Positions 24,519-35,509 of a DNA stretch of 64,000 bases are shown here, one piece after another (the first letter of the stretch is position 1; each line of letters begins with the position of its first letter). The DNA comes from Pleurotus ostreatus/Saccharomyces cerevisiae fusant (lineage: Eukaryota; Opisthokonta): positions 83,202 to 147,201 of the forward strand of contig JAMQCK010000037.1 of NCBI GenBank assembly GCA_024196135.1. Direction: 5' to 3'. The translations under genes and the position numbers were made by a program. The notes beneath the pieces were generated by a model. It was not told the origin of the DNA. It did not search any database and was given only the letters and a program-made list of their open reading frames with translations.

Positions 24519-25495
24519 CTAGTAGACGTACGGGATAAGCCTGTATGGAACGCGCTTCTTGTATTCGGTGTACTCCCAGCCGGTGGCGAGGTTGTCCTCA
24601 ATCAAGTGTTCCTGATAGGTGTGAGCTACATACGTGGTCCGTCAGCTCAGCAAGCTTACCTCGAGAGGGATCTTGTACAACAAGGCACCGAAGGCGACGC
24701 CCAAGCTGGCGATGGGCATCCACGACCAGAACAAGACAGATTGGCAGGCCAGCTGCGCAAGGAAGGTCCTAATTCCCACATAAGTCAACGCGCTGTACAT
24801 AGTTGCTGACAAGAAGGGCACTCACGCATACATAGGATGACGCACAACAGCGTACGGGCCTGACGAGACGATGCGGCTCTTCTCCCTCACCTGTGGGAAC
24901 ACCAGTCAGCCTGCGAACCCCCCGACGTGGCACCACCCCAGTCCTCAGCCCTCGACGCCCAACAGCACACCCAACTCACCCCAACCGGATGGAAATGCGG
25001 GCCCAGCGCACGCAGCGTGCTGCCCAGGCCCAGGTGTGCGAGCGCAATATGCGCCACCGCCGCGAGTGTCCTCAACGCGGACTTGCCCCCGATGCCGACC
25101 GCGAGGTCAAACGACACTGGGAAGGAGAGGTCCTCGAGCCACGAGGGCAGGTAGAAGCTGTTCGAGAGGACGCCAATGACATACGCCGCGCTCGGGATGA
25201 AGCCGCACGCTGTGAATAGGGGGGTCACCAGCTTGCCCGGGAGGGTCTTCGGGAGGACCGTGACGGGCCCTGCTTCCTTCTCTGCCTTCTTGAGCACGGG
25301 AATCTGCTTCTTCACTAAAGAGAACTTTGGTCAGTTTACGCCCTTGTACAGTTAATCGGAATACAAACCAATATACCCCAGGAAGTAAATCGTGCTGAAC
25401 GCCGCGATCCCCTCCATGCCTTGGTTGTGCGAGATGTAAGTGGGGAGATAAATTCCCTTAAACACGGGGAGGTTGTCTATCTTGATGTAGACCAT
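24519..25495 (-). CDS. Isoprenylcysteine methyltransferase-type integral membrane enzyme (ICMT/PEMT fold)
   Basis: Probable membrane methyltransferase using SAM. Start ATG at 25495 (MVYIKIDNLPVFKGIYLP); exon 1 ends with a hydrophobic FSTIYFLGYIG. The next exons give a basic KKQIPVLKKAEKE loop, hydrophobic helices (LVTPLFTACGFIPSAAYVIG, LRTLAAVAHIALAHLGLG), and the hallmark SAM-binding turn SSGPYAVVRHPMYA near 24840-24870. A further helix has LFWSWMPIASLGVAFGALLY, and the C-terminus is EHLIEDNLATGWEYTEYKKR then VPYRLIPYVY, stop at 24519. RHPxY followed by a conserved Glu-rich C-terminal stretch is the family pattern. Whether it acts on prenylated proteins (Ste14-like) or on a small metabolite cannot be told. 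Divergent from the secreted yellow/MRJP gene, 609 bases apart. Confidence 0.8.
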
Positions 25496-26104
25496 AGCTT
25501 ATATATGGGGGACAACCCAGAAGATGTTCAGCAGTCTGGGAGATGGGGGTTTTGTCCAAGGAGCTCCTGGTGGCGCGGGTTTCGCGTCGCCGCCCGCCCC
25601 AGACCCGTCGCGATGCCGGCCGCGCTTGTGACGTAGTTCGTCACGTGTGTGGTTGAATTTCTGTGCGTTACGCCGACTGTCACGCTGCTCTTTTATTCCT
25701 GACCCCCATCATCCGACTGATTATCGAGGCGATAGAAGGCTGGCTCGCGTACAAGACGCGCACTATCGATCCCTTGGACTACTCAATTAAATCCTATGCC
25801 TGTTGCTCACCTCGTGCCTTTTACCTTTTGCTGTGAGAAAACGTGAGCGTTGAGCTGCGAAGATCTCTGCATCAGCGCATTTCTTGCCAGCAAAGCTGGA
25901 CATCTTCAGTCTTCAACTGACATGGTACTCCTTGCCAGCACCGAATTAACAATGGTGGTGCAAGCCCTGCCTTCGATTCTTCGATTCCGTCACCTCACGC
26001 TCACACGACGCCTGAGAACCGCCAACGAAGCCTCATATATACGAGCAAAGCCCATGAACAACTGACGTGGTGCATCCCTCGCTCTGAAGGGGCGACGCTC
26101 AACC
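25496..26104. other. Divergent intergenic region
   Basis: 609 bases between two divergent start codons. It carries a TATA-like box for the right-hand gene. Nothing else recognised. Confidence 0.5.
26035..26041 (+). promoter_or_regulatory. TATA-like box of the first yellow/MRJP-like gene
   Basis: ATATATA 64 bases upstream of the start codon at 26105, a usual spacing for a fungal TATA promoter. The paralogue at 35510 has TATAAA at a similar distance. Confidence 0.5.
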
Positions 26105-28215
26105 ATGCAGCTTACGACTTTCCTCTCTGCTCTAGCCCTCGCGGCCTCCTCCCGCGCCGTTAATTTCTCAGCAGTCGAGGGGTCCCCCGGATTATCCGAC
26201 AATGGCACCTACGGGCCCCCTATAGAGATCGTGCACCTCTTCCAGCACCCACCCATCGGCATCACCATCAGCAAAACCGGGCGCGCCTTCGTCACGTTCA
26301 ACCGGTATGTCTCCCTCTTCCCATTCGGGTAACCCCGCTGCGCCGACGCCGACGCCGACGCCGCCTCACCCTCACATACCCTCACCGCCCCTTGCTCTCT
26401 GTCCAATCTCACCAACTCTCACCCAGCGGCAACCTCACGGCGAACCCCAAAACGCTTGCCGAGGTCGTCAACTCCACCGCCGATGTCGCCTGGCCCAGCG
26501 CCGACTTCAACGCGCCGCCCGCCGGCCTCTTCAACCTCTCCTCGGGCATCAACTACGGCTCGAGCGACTCGCAGCACTTCCTCAACGTGCAGGGCGCGAT
26601 CGTCGACGCGTACGACCGGCTGTGGGTGCTGGATACCGGGAGGCCGGCGAGCGATGGCGGGGACAATGCGCCGTCGTTTCCTGGGGGTCCGAAGCTCATG
26701 GCGTTTAGTTTGGATGAGGAAGATGGGAGTGGGAGTGCGGGAAGCGCGAATGGGAGTACGACGACGAATGGCAGTACGTCGGCGAATGGAACGACGTACG
26801 GTAACAGTACGACATACGATAACTCTACGACAAGCGCCAACTCCACGACCGGCGCGACGCCTTTCACGACCATCACGTTTCCCAATACCGTTCTGCCAGC
26901 GACCGGCTACCTCAACGACTTCCGCATCGACTTGAGGAAGGGCGACGCGGGTATCGCCTACATCGCGGATAGTGGTGAGTAGTGTATCGTGTTCCCTCAC
27001 CATTGCATCGCATTCCCAGCTATGCTACTATCGTGCGAGGATCTCCGCTTTGGCTAACGCGTAGACCATGATCATCTCTAACTCATCAATCATGGACATC
27101 GACCAACTACCTACCCAGGCTCGCGCGGCATCATCGTCGCCGACCTCGCGACCGGCGAATCCTGGCGGCACCTCGACCTCGTCGCCAGCGTGCAGCCCAA
27201 GGCCGGCTTCCTGCCCACGCTGTTCGGTATCCCGACATACCAGTCCTCCGCGGGCAACCCGGCGTACAAGTACCCTGTCGCTGCTGGTGGGGGGATTGAT
27301 GGTGCGTGTCGAGCTGTAATCTATCTTCTTCTCTATCTGCCTCGAGCTGCATTCTATACGCTCCCAGCTGGACTCAATCAGCTCCCTATCATCGTCATCG
27401 TCGCTGTCGTCTTGCTGACACACTCGCCCAGGCTTCACTCTCTCCGCTGACGGCGAGTACATCTACTTCGCGTCCATCTCCAGCCGCGACTTCTACCGCG
27501 TACCAACGGCACCGCTGCTCGTAAACCCATTACACGACAGCACGGCTACCGTCAAGGCGGCGAACTCGGTGCAGTATTTGGGAGAGGTACGCTTCCTTCA
27601 CCTCGTTTCCCTTCACTCTCTCCCTCTCTCGCTGCCTTTCCCGCGCCCTCTTCCCCCTAATCCTTCCTTGTGCCCCTTCCTCACCGTTCGCCTTCGCCCT
27701 TCGGGATCCATACTCAAGCCTCACCCACCACTAACTTGCCCTCCTCCTAGCTCGGCGGCGCCGCAGACGGCCTCGAGTCCGACTCGACCGGCAAGGTCTA
27801 CGTCACCTCCCCCGAGCACAACGCGATCAACATCTACAACCCGGACACGGGCCTCGTCGAGCCGTTCGTAAGAGATCCGCGGCTGGCGTGGCCGGATACG
27901 TTGGCGTGAGTGGGGTTTTCTATCTTGCTTCACGGAAGTACACCGCTGTTTTTTTCTTTGCTTCTTGGTCGCTCTGCTCTTCGAGATCCTTGCTCTCCGC
28001 CTTGTCTGCACGAAGGGGCAGAGGATTTGTGGGCTGACATGGACGAACGATGATAACTAACACACCCACCCAGCGTCGCCGACGACGGCTACCTCTACGT
28101 AACCCTGCCCCAGCTCTGGCTGAGCGCAGCTTTCCAGAACGGGACGGATAAGCGCCAGAAACCGTTTGCGCTGGCGAGGGTGCCGATTGATGGGAAGCCG
28201 GTGAGGTTGGCGTAG
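26105..28215 (+). CDS. Secreted yellow / major royal jelly protein-like protein, copy 1
   Basis: Secreted beta-propeller protein of the yellow/MRJP family (PF03022), known mainly from insects and also found in some bacteria and fungi; its fungal role is unknown. Residues 1-18 (MQLTTFLSALALAASSRA) are a signal peptide. In order: DNGTYGPPIEIVHLFQHPP, NLTANPKTLAEVVNST, RLWVLDTGRPASDGGDN, PFTTITFPNTVLPATGYLND, IAYIADSG, GFLPTLFGIPTYQSS, GFTLSADGEYIYFASISSRD, SVQYLGE, VYVTSPEHNAINIYNPDTGL, VEPFVRDPRLAWPDTLA and YLYVTLPQLWLS, stop at 28213-28215. Six or so introns. Before the PFTTITF block lies a Ser/Thr/Asn-rich insert with six N-glycosylation sequons. A very similar paralogue sits at 35510-37098 in the same orientation, so the pair is a duplication. 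Confidence 0.88.
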
Positions 28216-28607
28216 GGATGGATGACGACGTTTGAGGGCATGGCCAGTATGTAGCGATATAGAGAACTTTCGTGGGCTAAGTAAGTCTCCTGCTACGAGA
28301 AATATGAACAGCATTCATCCATTACATGGCGCCTTTGAGATCATTGAGCCCCTCCCCCCCTCGCCTACAGCAGCCACTGTCACCCCACCTCGCGCTCTCG
28401 ATATGCTAGGATTCATGCTTGTATATGGAAGCCCATTCAAGACCAAAAGCTGCATCGCTTATGTCAATGTTGAGAGATCGATAGTTATCTGTCGTGGACA
28501 GATGTGAGTGGCGTCGCAGATGGTGAGGTATCCAGATGAGAGGTTTCCTGGCTGCGTTGTTTCTGCTGTCGACGAGCCAGTCCTCGTACTCATCTGCCTG
28601 GTCATGA
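28216..28607. other. Convergent intergenic, about 390 bases
   Basis: 3' ends of the secreted-protein gene and of the NACHT-WD40 gene. No gene seen. Confidence 0.5.
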
Positions 28608-31600
28608 TCAGACAGGATGCTCGGCCAGTAAGGTTCCTAAGTAAAATGGGGTCAATACGAAGGCCCTTTGCTGTACAGATGAGGCACGTACCTGTGCTCC
28701 AGCACTCGACTCTTGTAACTGCTGTGGTGTGCCCCAGACACGTATTGTACGGTCCACGGATGCGGAAACAAGGTGGTCGTCAGAGGAGAAGGCGACGGAG
28801 GTGATGGGCAGCTCGTGGCCTACGAGTATAACCCTCAATGCCTGTCCTGATTTCGTGCTCCATAGGCGTACTGTTCTGTCGTCCGAGCCGGACGCTATGT
28901 AGCCGCCTGTGAAGGAAAACGCAACGGACAGTACTCGGTCGCTGTGCCCGTTCAGAGCGGTGCTGGGTTGCTCCCAATCTCGAGTGTCCCATAGCCGGAT
29001 GGTATTGTCCGCAGACCCAGATGCGACCTGTCTCCCGTCACGAGAAATGGCGAGAGACAACGCTCTGTCCGTATGTCCAGTGAGTGGCTCTCTAGATTGT
29101 GACTGAGTAGCGACATCCCATATACGGATGGTACAGTCGGCTGAGCTGGATGCGATGGTCCTGCCATATGCAGAGAACACGAGAGAGTGGACCCAATCTT
29201 CGTGGCCTCTCATCGTCTGTCCTAACTGTTGCCCCTCTGCTACGCCCCATAGACGTATCGTCTTGTCGTCGGATCCAGACGCGATGATCTTGCCGTCAGG
29301 AGAGAACGCGACAGTTTCCACGGAGCCCCTGTGCCCTCTGAATGGACCTAGCAGCTGGTCTCCCGTCGACGCGTCCCAGACACGCACGGTCCAGTCATCA
29401 GAGCTGGATGCCACTAGTTTTCCATCCCGCGAGAATGCGACAGACCGTACGATACCTTTATGACCCGCGAGGCCATACTGAGGCTGGCGCTTCGCCACAT
29501 CCCAGATACGCACCATACTATCGCGAGAGCCAGACGCGATGTGTGCACCATCAGGGGAGCAAGCGACGGACAGCACTGCAGAGTGTGCGTGCATGACGGT
29601 TGCTTCATCTGCGGGCCAAGATTCCTCGCGAATGTACATAGGTGCTTGAGCGAGTCGATCGAAGCGCTGACTGTATAGCTGATAGACTGCGCTGCAGCGA
29701 GGCGAGAGGACAAGACCGGAGAGGTATACTTGCGGAGGCGACGCTTTGACGCCTTCACAAAAGCGGGTCTCGAACTTGATGAAATCCGTCAGAAGCGCTT
29801 CGCGGGCGCGATCCTCCAGCATCTGGCGGAGGATGAGCCGGACCATCCGTTAGCTGTTCACGCGAGATGGTACTTACCTCCGCCCATCGCAGGAAGTCCT
29901 TGAGGAAGACGCCCGTATCATGTAGACCCAAGCAACTGCAGGCTTCCAGCCAGAAGAGGAACTGCCTCTCCAAGAAAAAGTCGACCTCATCGCGGACGTT
30001 GTAATCTGTCGGTCGTCAGAACAAGGTTCTTGCGCGCGAGGGGAACTTGTACTTGAACCATTGCCTCCGGAGCGCAGAAGGTGCCCCGCCGTAGCGTGAC
30101 ATGCGTATCGCAGTCCCGGGGTTGTGTGTTCGCTTATGCTATCGTCCAAACCAGGAATGTCATCCCGGAAAGCGAACGAGGTACACAGACAACAAATGTT
30201 GAATCGCAGGCCGATATACTGATTATTCATGACGCGCAGGCAGACGTAGGCGAGTTGCCCGTCTACCACGGAGAACTCGGAGTCTATCGCAAAGGAACCA
30301 CTCTCTTTGCTATCCAGTACGAAGTCGCGGAAGGATGTGTGCAAAGGGCGGACAGGAGCATTATCGCCAGTGACAGTTCCAGTGAGGAGCGATCCGAGAC
30401 CTGTAAACACCGTGTCGATCTCCTGGCGAAGCGGCAGAGGCGTCATGACGGAGGCAAGATCAGTGAAGACGCATCGTGACTGTGGGCTTTCTACGGCGAA
30501 CACCCATGCAAGGACAAGGCGTAGCATCGCTATATCTTTGTCATCGTGGACGTTGAAATGGTTTTCCAGTATAGCACCGTAGGACTCGTATAGTGCGCGC
30601 CCTGGATGGTCCAGAACCCGTTGAACGAGTTGTCGCCGGGTCGAAGTTGTCACAGATTTGGGCCTATCGACCCTGCACAGTTCTCTGCAGAGCACTGCTG
30701 CACATTCGAAGAGAGTCTGCGCTGCTCGAGTGACGTCGTCAACGAGGTCGTGCACATCCGTATGAGCCAGCTCCGACTCGACAAACTTCCGGATATCGTC
30801 TTCCGTACCCCCGGCGCTGTCGATGGTTTTACACGTAGCGCTTGCACCAAGACGATCGATCAAGTGCGCGCGTATGTCCTTGTCGGGGCGGCAAGTGATG
30901 AGAAAGCGGACATTCCAGGGGAGATTGGGGTCTGCGATACGCTTTTGTAGGTTCTGAAGTATATTCCTACGTTCGATAGCGGAAGCTGTGCCGGCATCTG
31001 CGCATTCATCCAGCGCGTCGATGACAAATACGACCGGCATACCGAAAGTGCAGTCGGTCAGAGCCTCCAGAATTAGATGCTTGCACTGATCCGCGATGTC
31101 GTGCGTGCAGAGAGCGAACATCGAGAGCCCGCACAAATGAGAGCAGTAAGATTCGTCGCGCTCGGCGAGGGATCTGGCGAGACTAGGAAAGAGCTGGTGC
31201 GCGGAACGATTTCGGTCGGTCCTGTCGAAAGCGAAGAACGGCGTGACAACACCAGTGTCGTCAAGGCGCACGGAAACGGCATGAGCCACGGCAGACTTTC
31301 CGGTGCCAGCTGCTCCATAAAGAATATACGCGCGACTTGCCGTCGGATCGAGGGCCCACTGTTCGATGTCGCGGAGTAGCGTGGTACGCGTGCCAGGTAG
31401 GCACCCCCTACTTGATCCCGCTTGCACATCTTTGGCGTATGGAAGTCTTTCGAGACCTGAGCATGACCCATGGGTCAGACGTCCATTAGTTAGACGAATC
31501 AAAAGAGCGAGCGTACACATTTTCTCGACTTCTCCCAGAATACGAAACACAGCGTCTTGCGCATCGACGTGGCCGTTGCTCTCGAACTCCCTCATGAGCG

Positions 31601-32984
31601 TGCGTATCTTCTCCCGCGAGCTCTCGATTTGGGCAGAAGTCTCACTTGTTGAACGGCGTACTGGCGGATGATCAGTCTTGTTGTGATAAGGAAGATATCA
31701 TACTTACTGAACGAGGTCGTGGATAATGACCGGATGAAGGCAAGTGCCTTATATATTTCTCGAAGTAGCACTTTCCGTGTCTTATTCTGCCTCTGGCGCC
31801 TGCTTTCGTACCGTGGGTCGCAGAAATCAAGGAGGCGCTTGCTTGCTCGCGCGATCTCGTTGAATAGAGATTGAATCGCTTTGTCGCGTTGCATTCTGAC
31901 TTCGAGGTGCTGTGAGACATGTAATTGTATCAGTTTCGATGAGTTGTGACCAGTGATTCCAGCGTGTTTCGTACATCTACGCCCGCTTCCAATAAGGACA
32001 TGATGGCCTGCGCAACTGGGTTCACCTGCGCAATGATGATCACTTGTTCGATCAACTGGTCTTGGGGGGATGGAGACTCACCTCCGCCACGATACCCCCT
32101 ATCTCGATCAACTGCTTCACGCATTCGTTCATCTCTTGCCACTTCTGTGTCGCGCTTGATAGGACTACGCTATTGTCCATATCGATGTCCTCCAGCTTCT
32201 GCGCGACGACGTGGATGCTCATGTATAAGTCATCTATATTAGCTTCGTGGTGGCAAGACTCGAGCAGGACTAGATGCAATAACACGGTCAGCCCTATCGC
32301 ACCCGTAGTATCAACCGCTGAAAGTGAACGCACGAGTGAACGGCCACTCGGTCTTCAGAGTGTGCAGCTCCATATCCCCTGATGTTGCGACACATATATC
32401 TTCCTTGATGAGGCGCTTTGCAAACAATCGTAGGCGGATCACGGACTGCGCATGCGCGTAACTACATACATCAGTTGTCAGTCGAATCAGGGAGACTCAT
32501 ACGAGAAAACGAACATTGTTATCGGGGTCACGTCACTCCCATTCAGGCTTCGACGATGCACCTGGTCATTGTCGATGGTTACGTGGAGGTACAGGGGACG
32601 CGGGCGCTTGGTGAGACTCTGCCGAATGCGCGGAAGACTCTCGCCCTCGCAATCTATCAGTCACTACATAGTGAGATGCCGGAGGCCATAGAAAGAAAAA
32701 GACGCACAATGAATCGTATAAAGACCTTCACCAACTTCGGACGCATCTCGAGTACCTCGGGAGGGCATCATGAGCATGAAGGTTCTGCCCAAGAGTCAGA
32801 AAACCCTTTACATACACGCACTCACCTCATGTATCGAATCATGCCCCCGTGTCCTCCCTGAGCTATCGATGAACGCGCGACTCGGAGTGTATGGTGGGAT
32901 AGGGATAAGTTGACCGATATGAACTTCTTCGGATGAAACTCTATCAAAGCAGCAGCACGTCGCGCTGGGGCTGGTGAGATGCAT
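28608..32984 (-). CDS. NLR-type receptor: (C2-like) - helical - NACHT - WD40 protein
   Basis: STAND NTPase of the fungal NLR class, in which WD40 repeats sense a ligand and the NACHT domain acts as a switch, often in heterokaryon incompatibility (class knowledge). C-terminus (28608 to about 29640): seven WD40 repeats, e.g. VRIWDV, VRVWDA, IRLWGV, IRIWDV, IRLWDT, VRLWST, IRVWGT. NACHT part (about 29880-31450): Walker A YGAAGTGKSAVAHA, Walker B VVFVIDALDEC, then FLITCRPDKDI. N-terminal helical segment over several exons: VNPVAQAIMSLLEAG and RDKAIQSLFNEIARASKRLL. Further upstream (about 32330-32830), short exons encode RPRPLYLHVTIDNDQVHRR and SVIRLRLFAKRLIKEDI, which look like a C2 domain. The start at 32984 and these first exons are uncertain. 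It lies between two yellow/MRJP paralogues on the opposite strand. Confidence 0.85.
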
Positions 32985-33445
32985 ATCTGCGAATTTACTG
33001 ACACAATAGCAGTCTACCGTGCATGCAGTGAGAATTGTAGGGCATCGTTTGCAAGGAAAGTCGTGGCGGAGCGGACGAAGGCGTCTTGAGTAACACATCG
33101 GTAACGGCCGAGTGACCGGTAGCACCCGGCCCGACTACTTCAAGTTCAGGCTGCTGTCACCGTCACGTAGTATGAGCACTTTGTCTCATACCCTCACTGT
33201 GTTTTGCAAAATGTGTATTCGCACCCTCGCATTCTATCTGAGAGGCCAAAGCTTTCTCCGATGTGAACGGGAGCGGTGAAGACGCACGCTCGACACCTAC
33301 GTCACCCACAAGCGCGCGCGAACACATAGCGGCATCGACCCTTCCATTTGTTAGTCCTTTGCGTTCGAGACGGACAATTACGACGTTCTTATAGGCACCG
33401 ACGACCGAAAGAAGCGCCCTCTTTCTAGCTGCAAGTCGCATTGCA

Positions 33446-33455
33446 GTGTTTCTGG
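33446..33455. repeat. Target-site duplication, left copy
   Basis: GTGTTTCTGG, repeated exactly at 35223-35232 right after the poly-A tract. One more shared A on the left makes 11 bases if the last A of the tail is counted. Confidence 0.85.
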
Positions 33456-35222
33456 GAAGGATGGCTCTTGACTCCGACCATCACGATCAAAGCGGCGCCT
33501 GGTCCAAGCGGTCCAGCGTCGCCGCCGCGCCTACTCGCCGCCCAACGCGCGTTCATACGCCCTCACCGGCTGCGCGAGCACTCGCAGAGAAACTCAAGAC
33601 CGCCGCTCGCTTGCCCAGTGCTGGGCAGCCCACGGCATACGAAGCAGAAGTCACCCCGGAACCCGATCACCCGTCATGCGAGCGGCCGGTCACCCCGCCT
33701 ATCCTACCAAAGGCTCACTCGCCGCAGCCGGCTATGGAACGCCTTGCCACGCTCCTCGAGAGCGCTTTGGCTGCTGTGGTCACCATGCAGGACACCCACC
33801 CCACCACGCCAACCTACCCCGATCGTATCACAACCACACTGACAGCGCTAGTCAAGCGCGTAGTCCCGCCACCCCCCGACTCGACCCGAACGGCCGTGGC
33901 GCAGCCCGCACACGCACCGAGCGCACCCTCGCCCTCGCCAACACGCGATACTCCATCCCCCACGCCAATTACAGCCCAACACACAAGCGTTCCACCTACG
34001 CCGCCTCCACCATCACCACGGCATCCACCCTCCCGGCGCTCGTCCGCACCGCGCCAACCGCGCGCCACTACAGACACCCTTCATCTACCTGATGCTCGCC
34101 ATGCCTCACACTTCACCCTTCGCTTCCCCAAGCACGATGGCCCCATCCGTCTCACGCAGACGCCAGCGGCTCTCTTGGAACAACTCAACCTTTGCTGCAA
34201 ATCTGCCTCCTCCTATACCCCCGGACGTGGGGGTTTTGCCGGGCTCAGATGGACCTCGAACGGCAACCTTGTCATCCACACCTACGGCGCTTTCACGGCT
34301 CAGAATGCACGTGACAACGAAAAGCAGACCATCGAGAACGTTGTACAACGGAGCTGCGAACCGTCGCTGAGACCAGTACTGGAGCTTAATGACCCGTGGT
34401 TTGGAGTGGTACTGCACGGTATACCTGCTGCGGACGTACTGGCTGCTATGGCGCAGTCCCCCTTTCGCTTCCCCAATGAGCTCGCAACCACGTTCGGCAT
34501 CCCCACATCCTCACTCAAGGATGTCCGCTTGCTCTGCCCTGATGGCGACGCCCACAGGGTAGGGCACGTGTCAACGCGTGTTATGGTCACCGACTATTCA
34601 GCTGCTGTCCGCATCATCAATGCAGGAGCCAATATATTGGGCCATCACGTCCGTGCTTCCTGGTATCGCCCAAGGACGCGCTCGAAAGAGGTGTAGTACC
34701 AAGGACATCCTACAAAACCCCAACTCATAACCTACCCTTGACTATTCTGGTGCACATGCACTCACTAACACTACCACCACTTCCCGGGAGCAACAGGCTC
34801 AGCGCCCGGGCTAATTCAGCCTGGTGCAGGCGAAGAAGCTTGTTGAGATACTTGAAGACCAGCTTGCGCCGGCACTCGCCCCTCAAGACCTTCGACACAC
34901 CCTCACTTTCCTCTTCCTCGTGCGACTACTCCCTCGGGAGACCAGGCGTACTTCAAGTCCACAGCTCGCGAGCACGACACATGGCCAACCGGCTCAGATG
35001 GGGAGGATCCGCAGCAATGCCGCGACAAGGTTGGCTCGAGAAACGGCGCTAGGACACGCCGGGCTGCGGGGGGATATGCTCCGTCCGCAGGCCACTCGGG
35101 GACTGCAACAACTGTGCTTACCGGGCTCTGGGAGCCTTGTAGAACCTTCACATGTAAAAGGGGGAAGGACCACCATAGGTAGCCCCTGCGGTCCTTAAAA
35201 TGATTTAAAAAAAAAAAAAAAA
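33456..35222 (+). mobile_element. Non-LTR retroelement, ORF1 only (half-LINE), with poly-A tail and TSD
   Basis: 1767 bases bounded by a perfect 10-base target-site duplication (33446-33455 and 35223-35232) and ending in 16 A residues (35207-35222), the signature of target-primed reverse transcription. It holds one intact gag-like ORF1 starting 6 bases from the 5' end, followed by about 500 bases with no reverse transcriptase or endonuclease sequence. It must therefore have been mobilised in trans by a full-length relative. The intact ORF and exact TSD indicate recent insertion (inference). Confidence 0.85.
33461..34696 (+). CDS. ORF1 (gag-like, RNA-binding) protein of a non-LTR retroelement
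   Basis: Single-exon frame of about 410 codons, start ATG at 33461 (MALDSDHHDQSGAWSKRS). The first 200 residues are disordered and rich in Pro, Thr, Ser and Ala. Then follow HASHFTLRFPKHDGPIRLT, FAGLRWTSNGNLVIHTYGAF, a block LELNDPWFGVVLHGIPAADV, FPNELATTFGIPTSSLKDVR and RVMVTDYSAAVRIINAGANI, ending in basic RPRTRSKEV. This is the pattern of ORF1 products of basidiomycete LINE elements, which bind the element RNA (recalled family pattern, no domain search possible). There is no intron, unlike every neighbouring host gene. No CCHC zinc knuckle is seen in the ORF, which is unusual and may reflect loss of its 3' end. Confidence 0.75.
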   Translation: MALDSDHHDQSGAWSKRSSVAAAPTRRPTRVHTPSPAARALAEKLKTAARLPSAGQPTAYEAEVTPEPDHPSCERPVTPPILPKAHSPQPAMERLATLLESALAAVVTMQDTHPTTPTYPDRITTTLTALVKRVVPPPPDSTRTAVAQPAHAPSAPSPSPTRDTPSPTPITAQHTSVPPTPPPPSPRHPPSRRSSAPRQPRATTDTLHLPDARHASHFTLRFPKHDGPIRLTQTPAALLEQLNLCCKSASSYTPGRGGFAGLRWTSNGNLVIHTYGAFTAQNARDNEKQTIENVVQRSCEPSLRPVLELNDPWFGVVLHGIPAADVLAAMAQSPFRFPNELATTFGIPTSSLKDVRLLCPDGDAHRVGHVSTRVMVTDYSAAVRIINAGANILGHHVRASWYRPRTRSKEV

Positions 35223-35232
35223 GTGTTTCTGG
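35223..35232. repeat. Target-site duplication, right copy
   Basis: GTGTTTCTGG immediately after the poly-A tract, identical to the left copy at 33446-33455. Confidence 0.85.
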
Positions 35233-35451
35233 AGTTGGTGCCATTTTCTACTGTCCTTTGAGCATCCGGAGGATGAAAGAACGGTGCATGGCGCCTCCAA
35301 AAGACGCACCTTCTATCCAAAGGCAGACACTCGTCACTTTTTCCTTGACAATTATCCCATTCCCTCATGCTGACGCAAAGTTGCTTGCTTCGACGATGTC
35401 GTCAGCTTGCGGGCCCTCACACGATGCCTGCGAAACGCCGTCAAAATCCCC

Positions 35452-35457
35452 TATAAA
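35452..35457 (+). promoter_or_regulatory. TATA box of the second yellow/MRJP-like gene
   Basis: TATAAA 53 bases before the start codon at 35510. It argues for that start rather than the in-frame upstream Met codons. The retroelement ends 230 bases upstream of it. Confidence 0.6.
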
Positions 35458-35509
35458 GCGCTCTTCAAAACTACTGGCCCTCGCGCACATTCCCCTGCTC
35501 GCTATCTCA

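Noticed and set aside
33163..33441. 92-codon minus-strand frame next to the retroelement
   Set aside because: No recognisable sequence; ends right at the insertion site and is probably flanking non-coding DNA.
35258..35509. Upstream in-frame Met codons for the second yellow/MRJP-like protein
   Set aside because: They would bury the signal peptide and lie before the TATA box at 35452.
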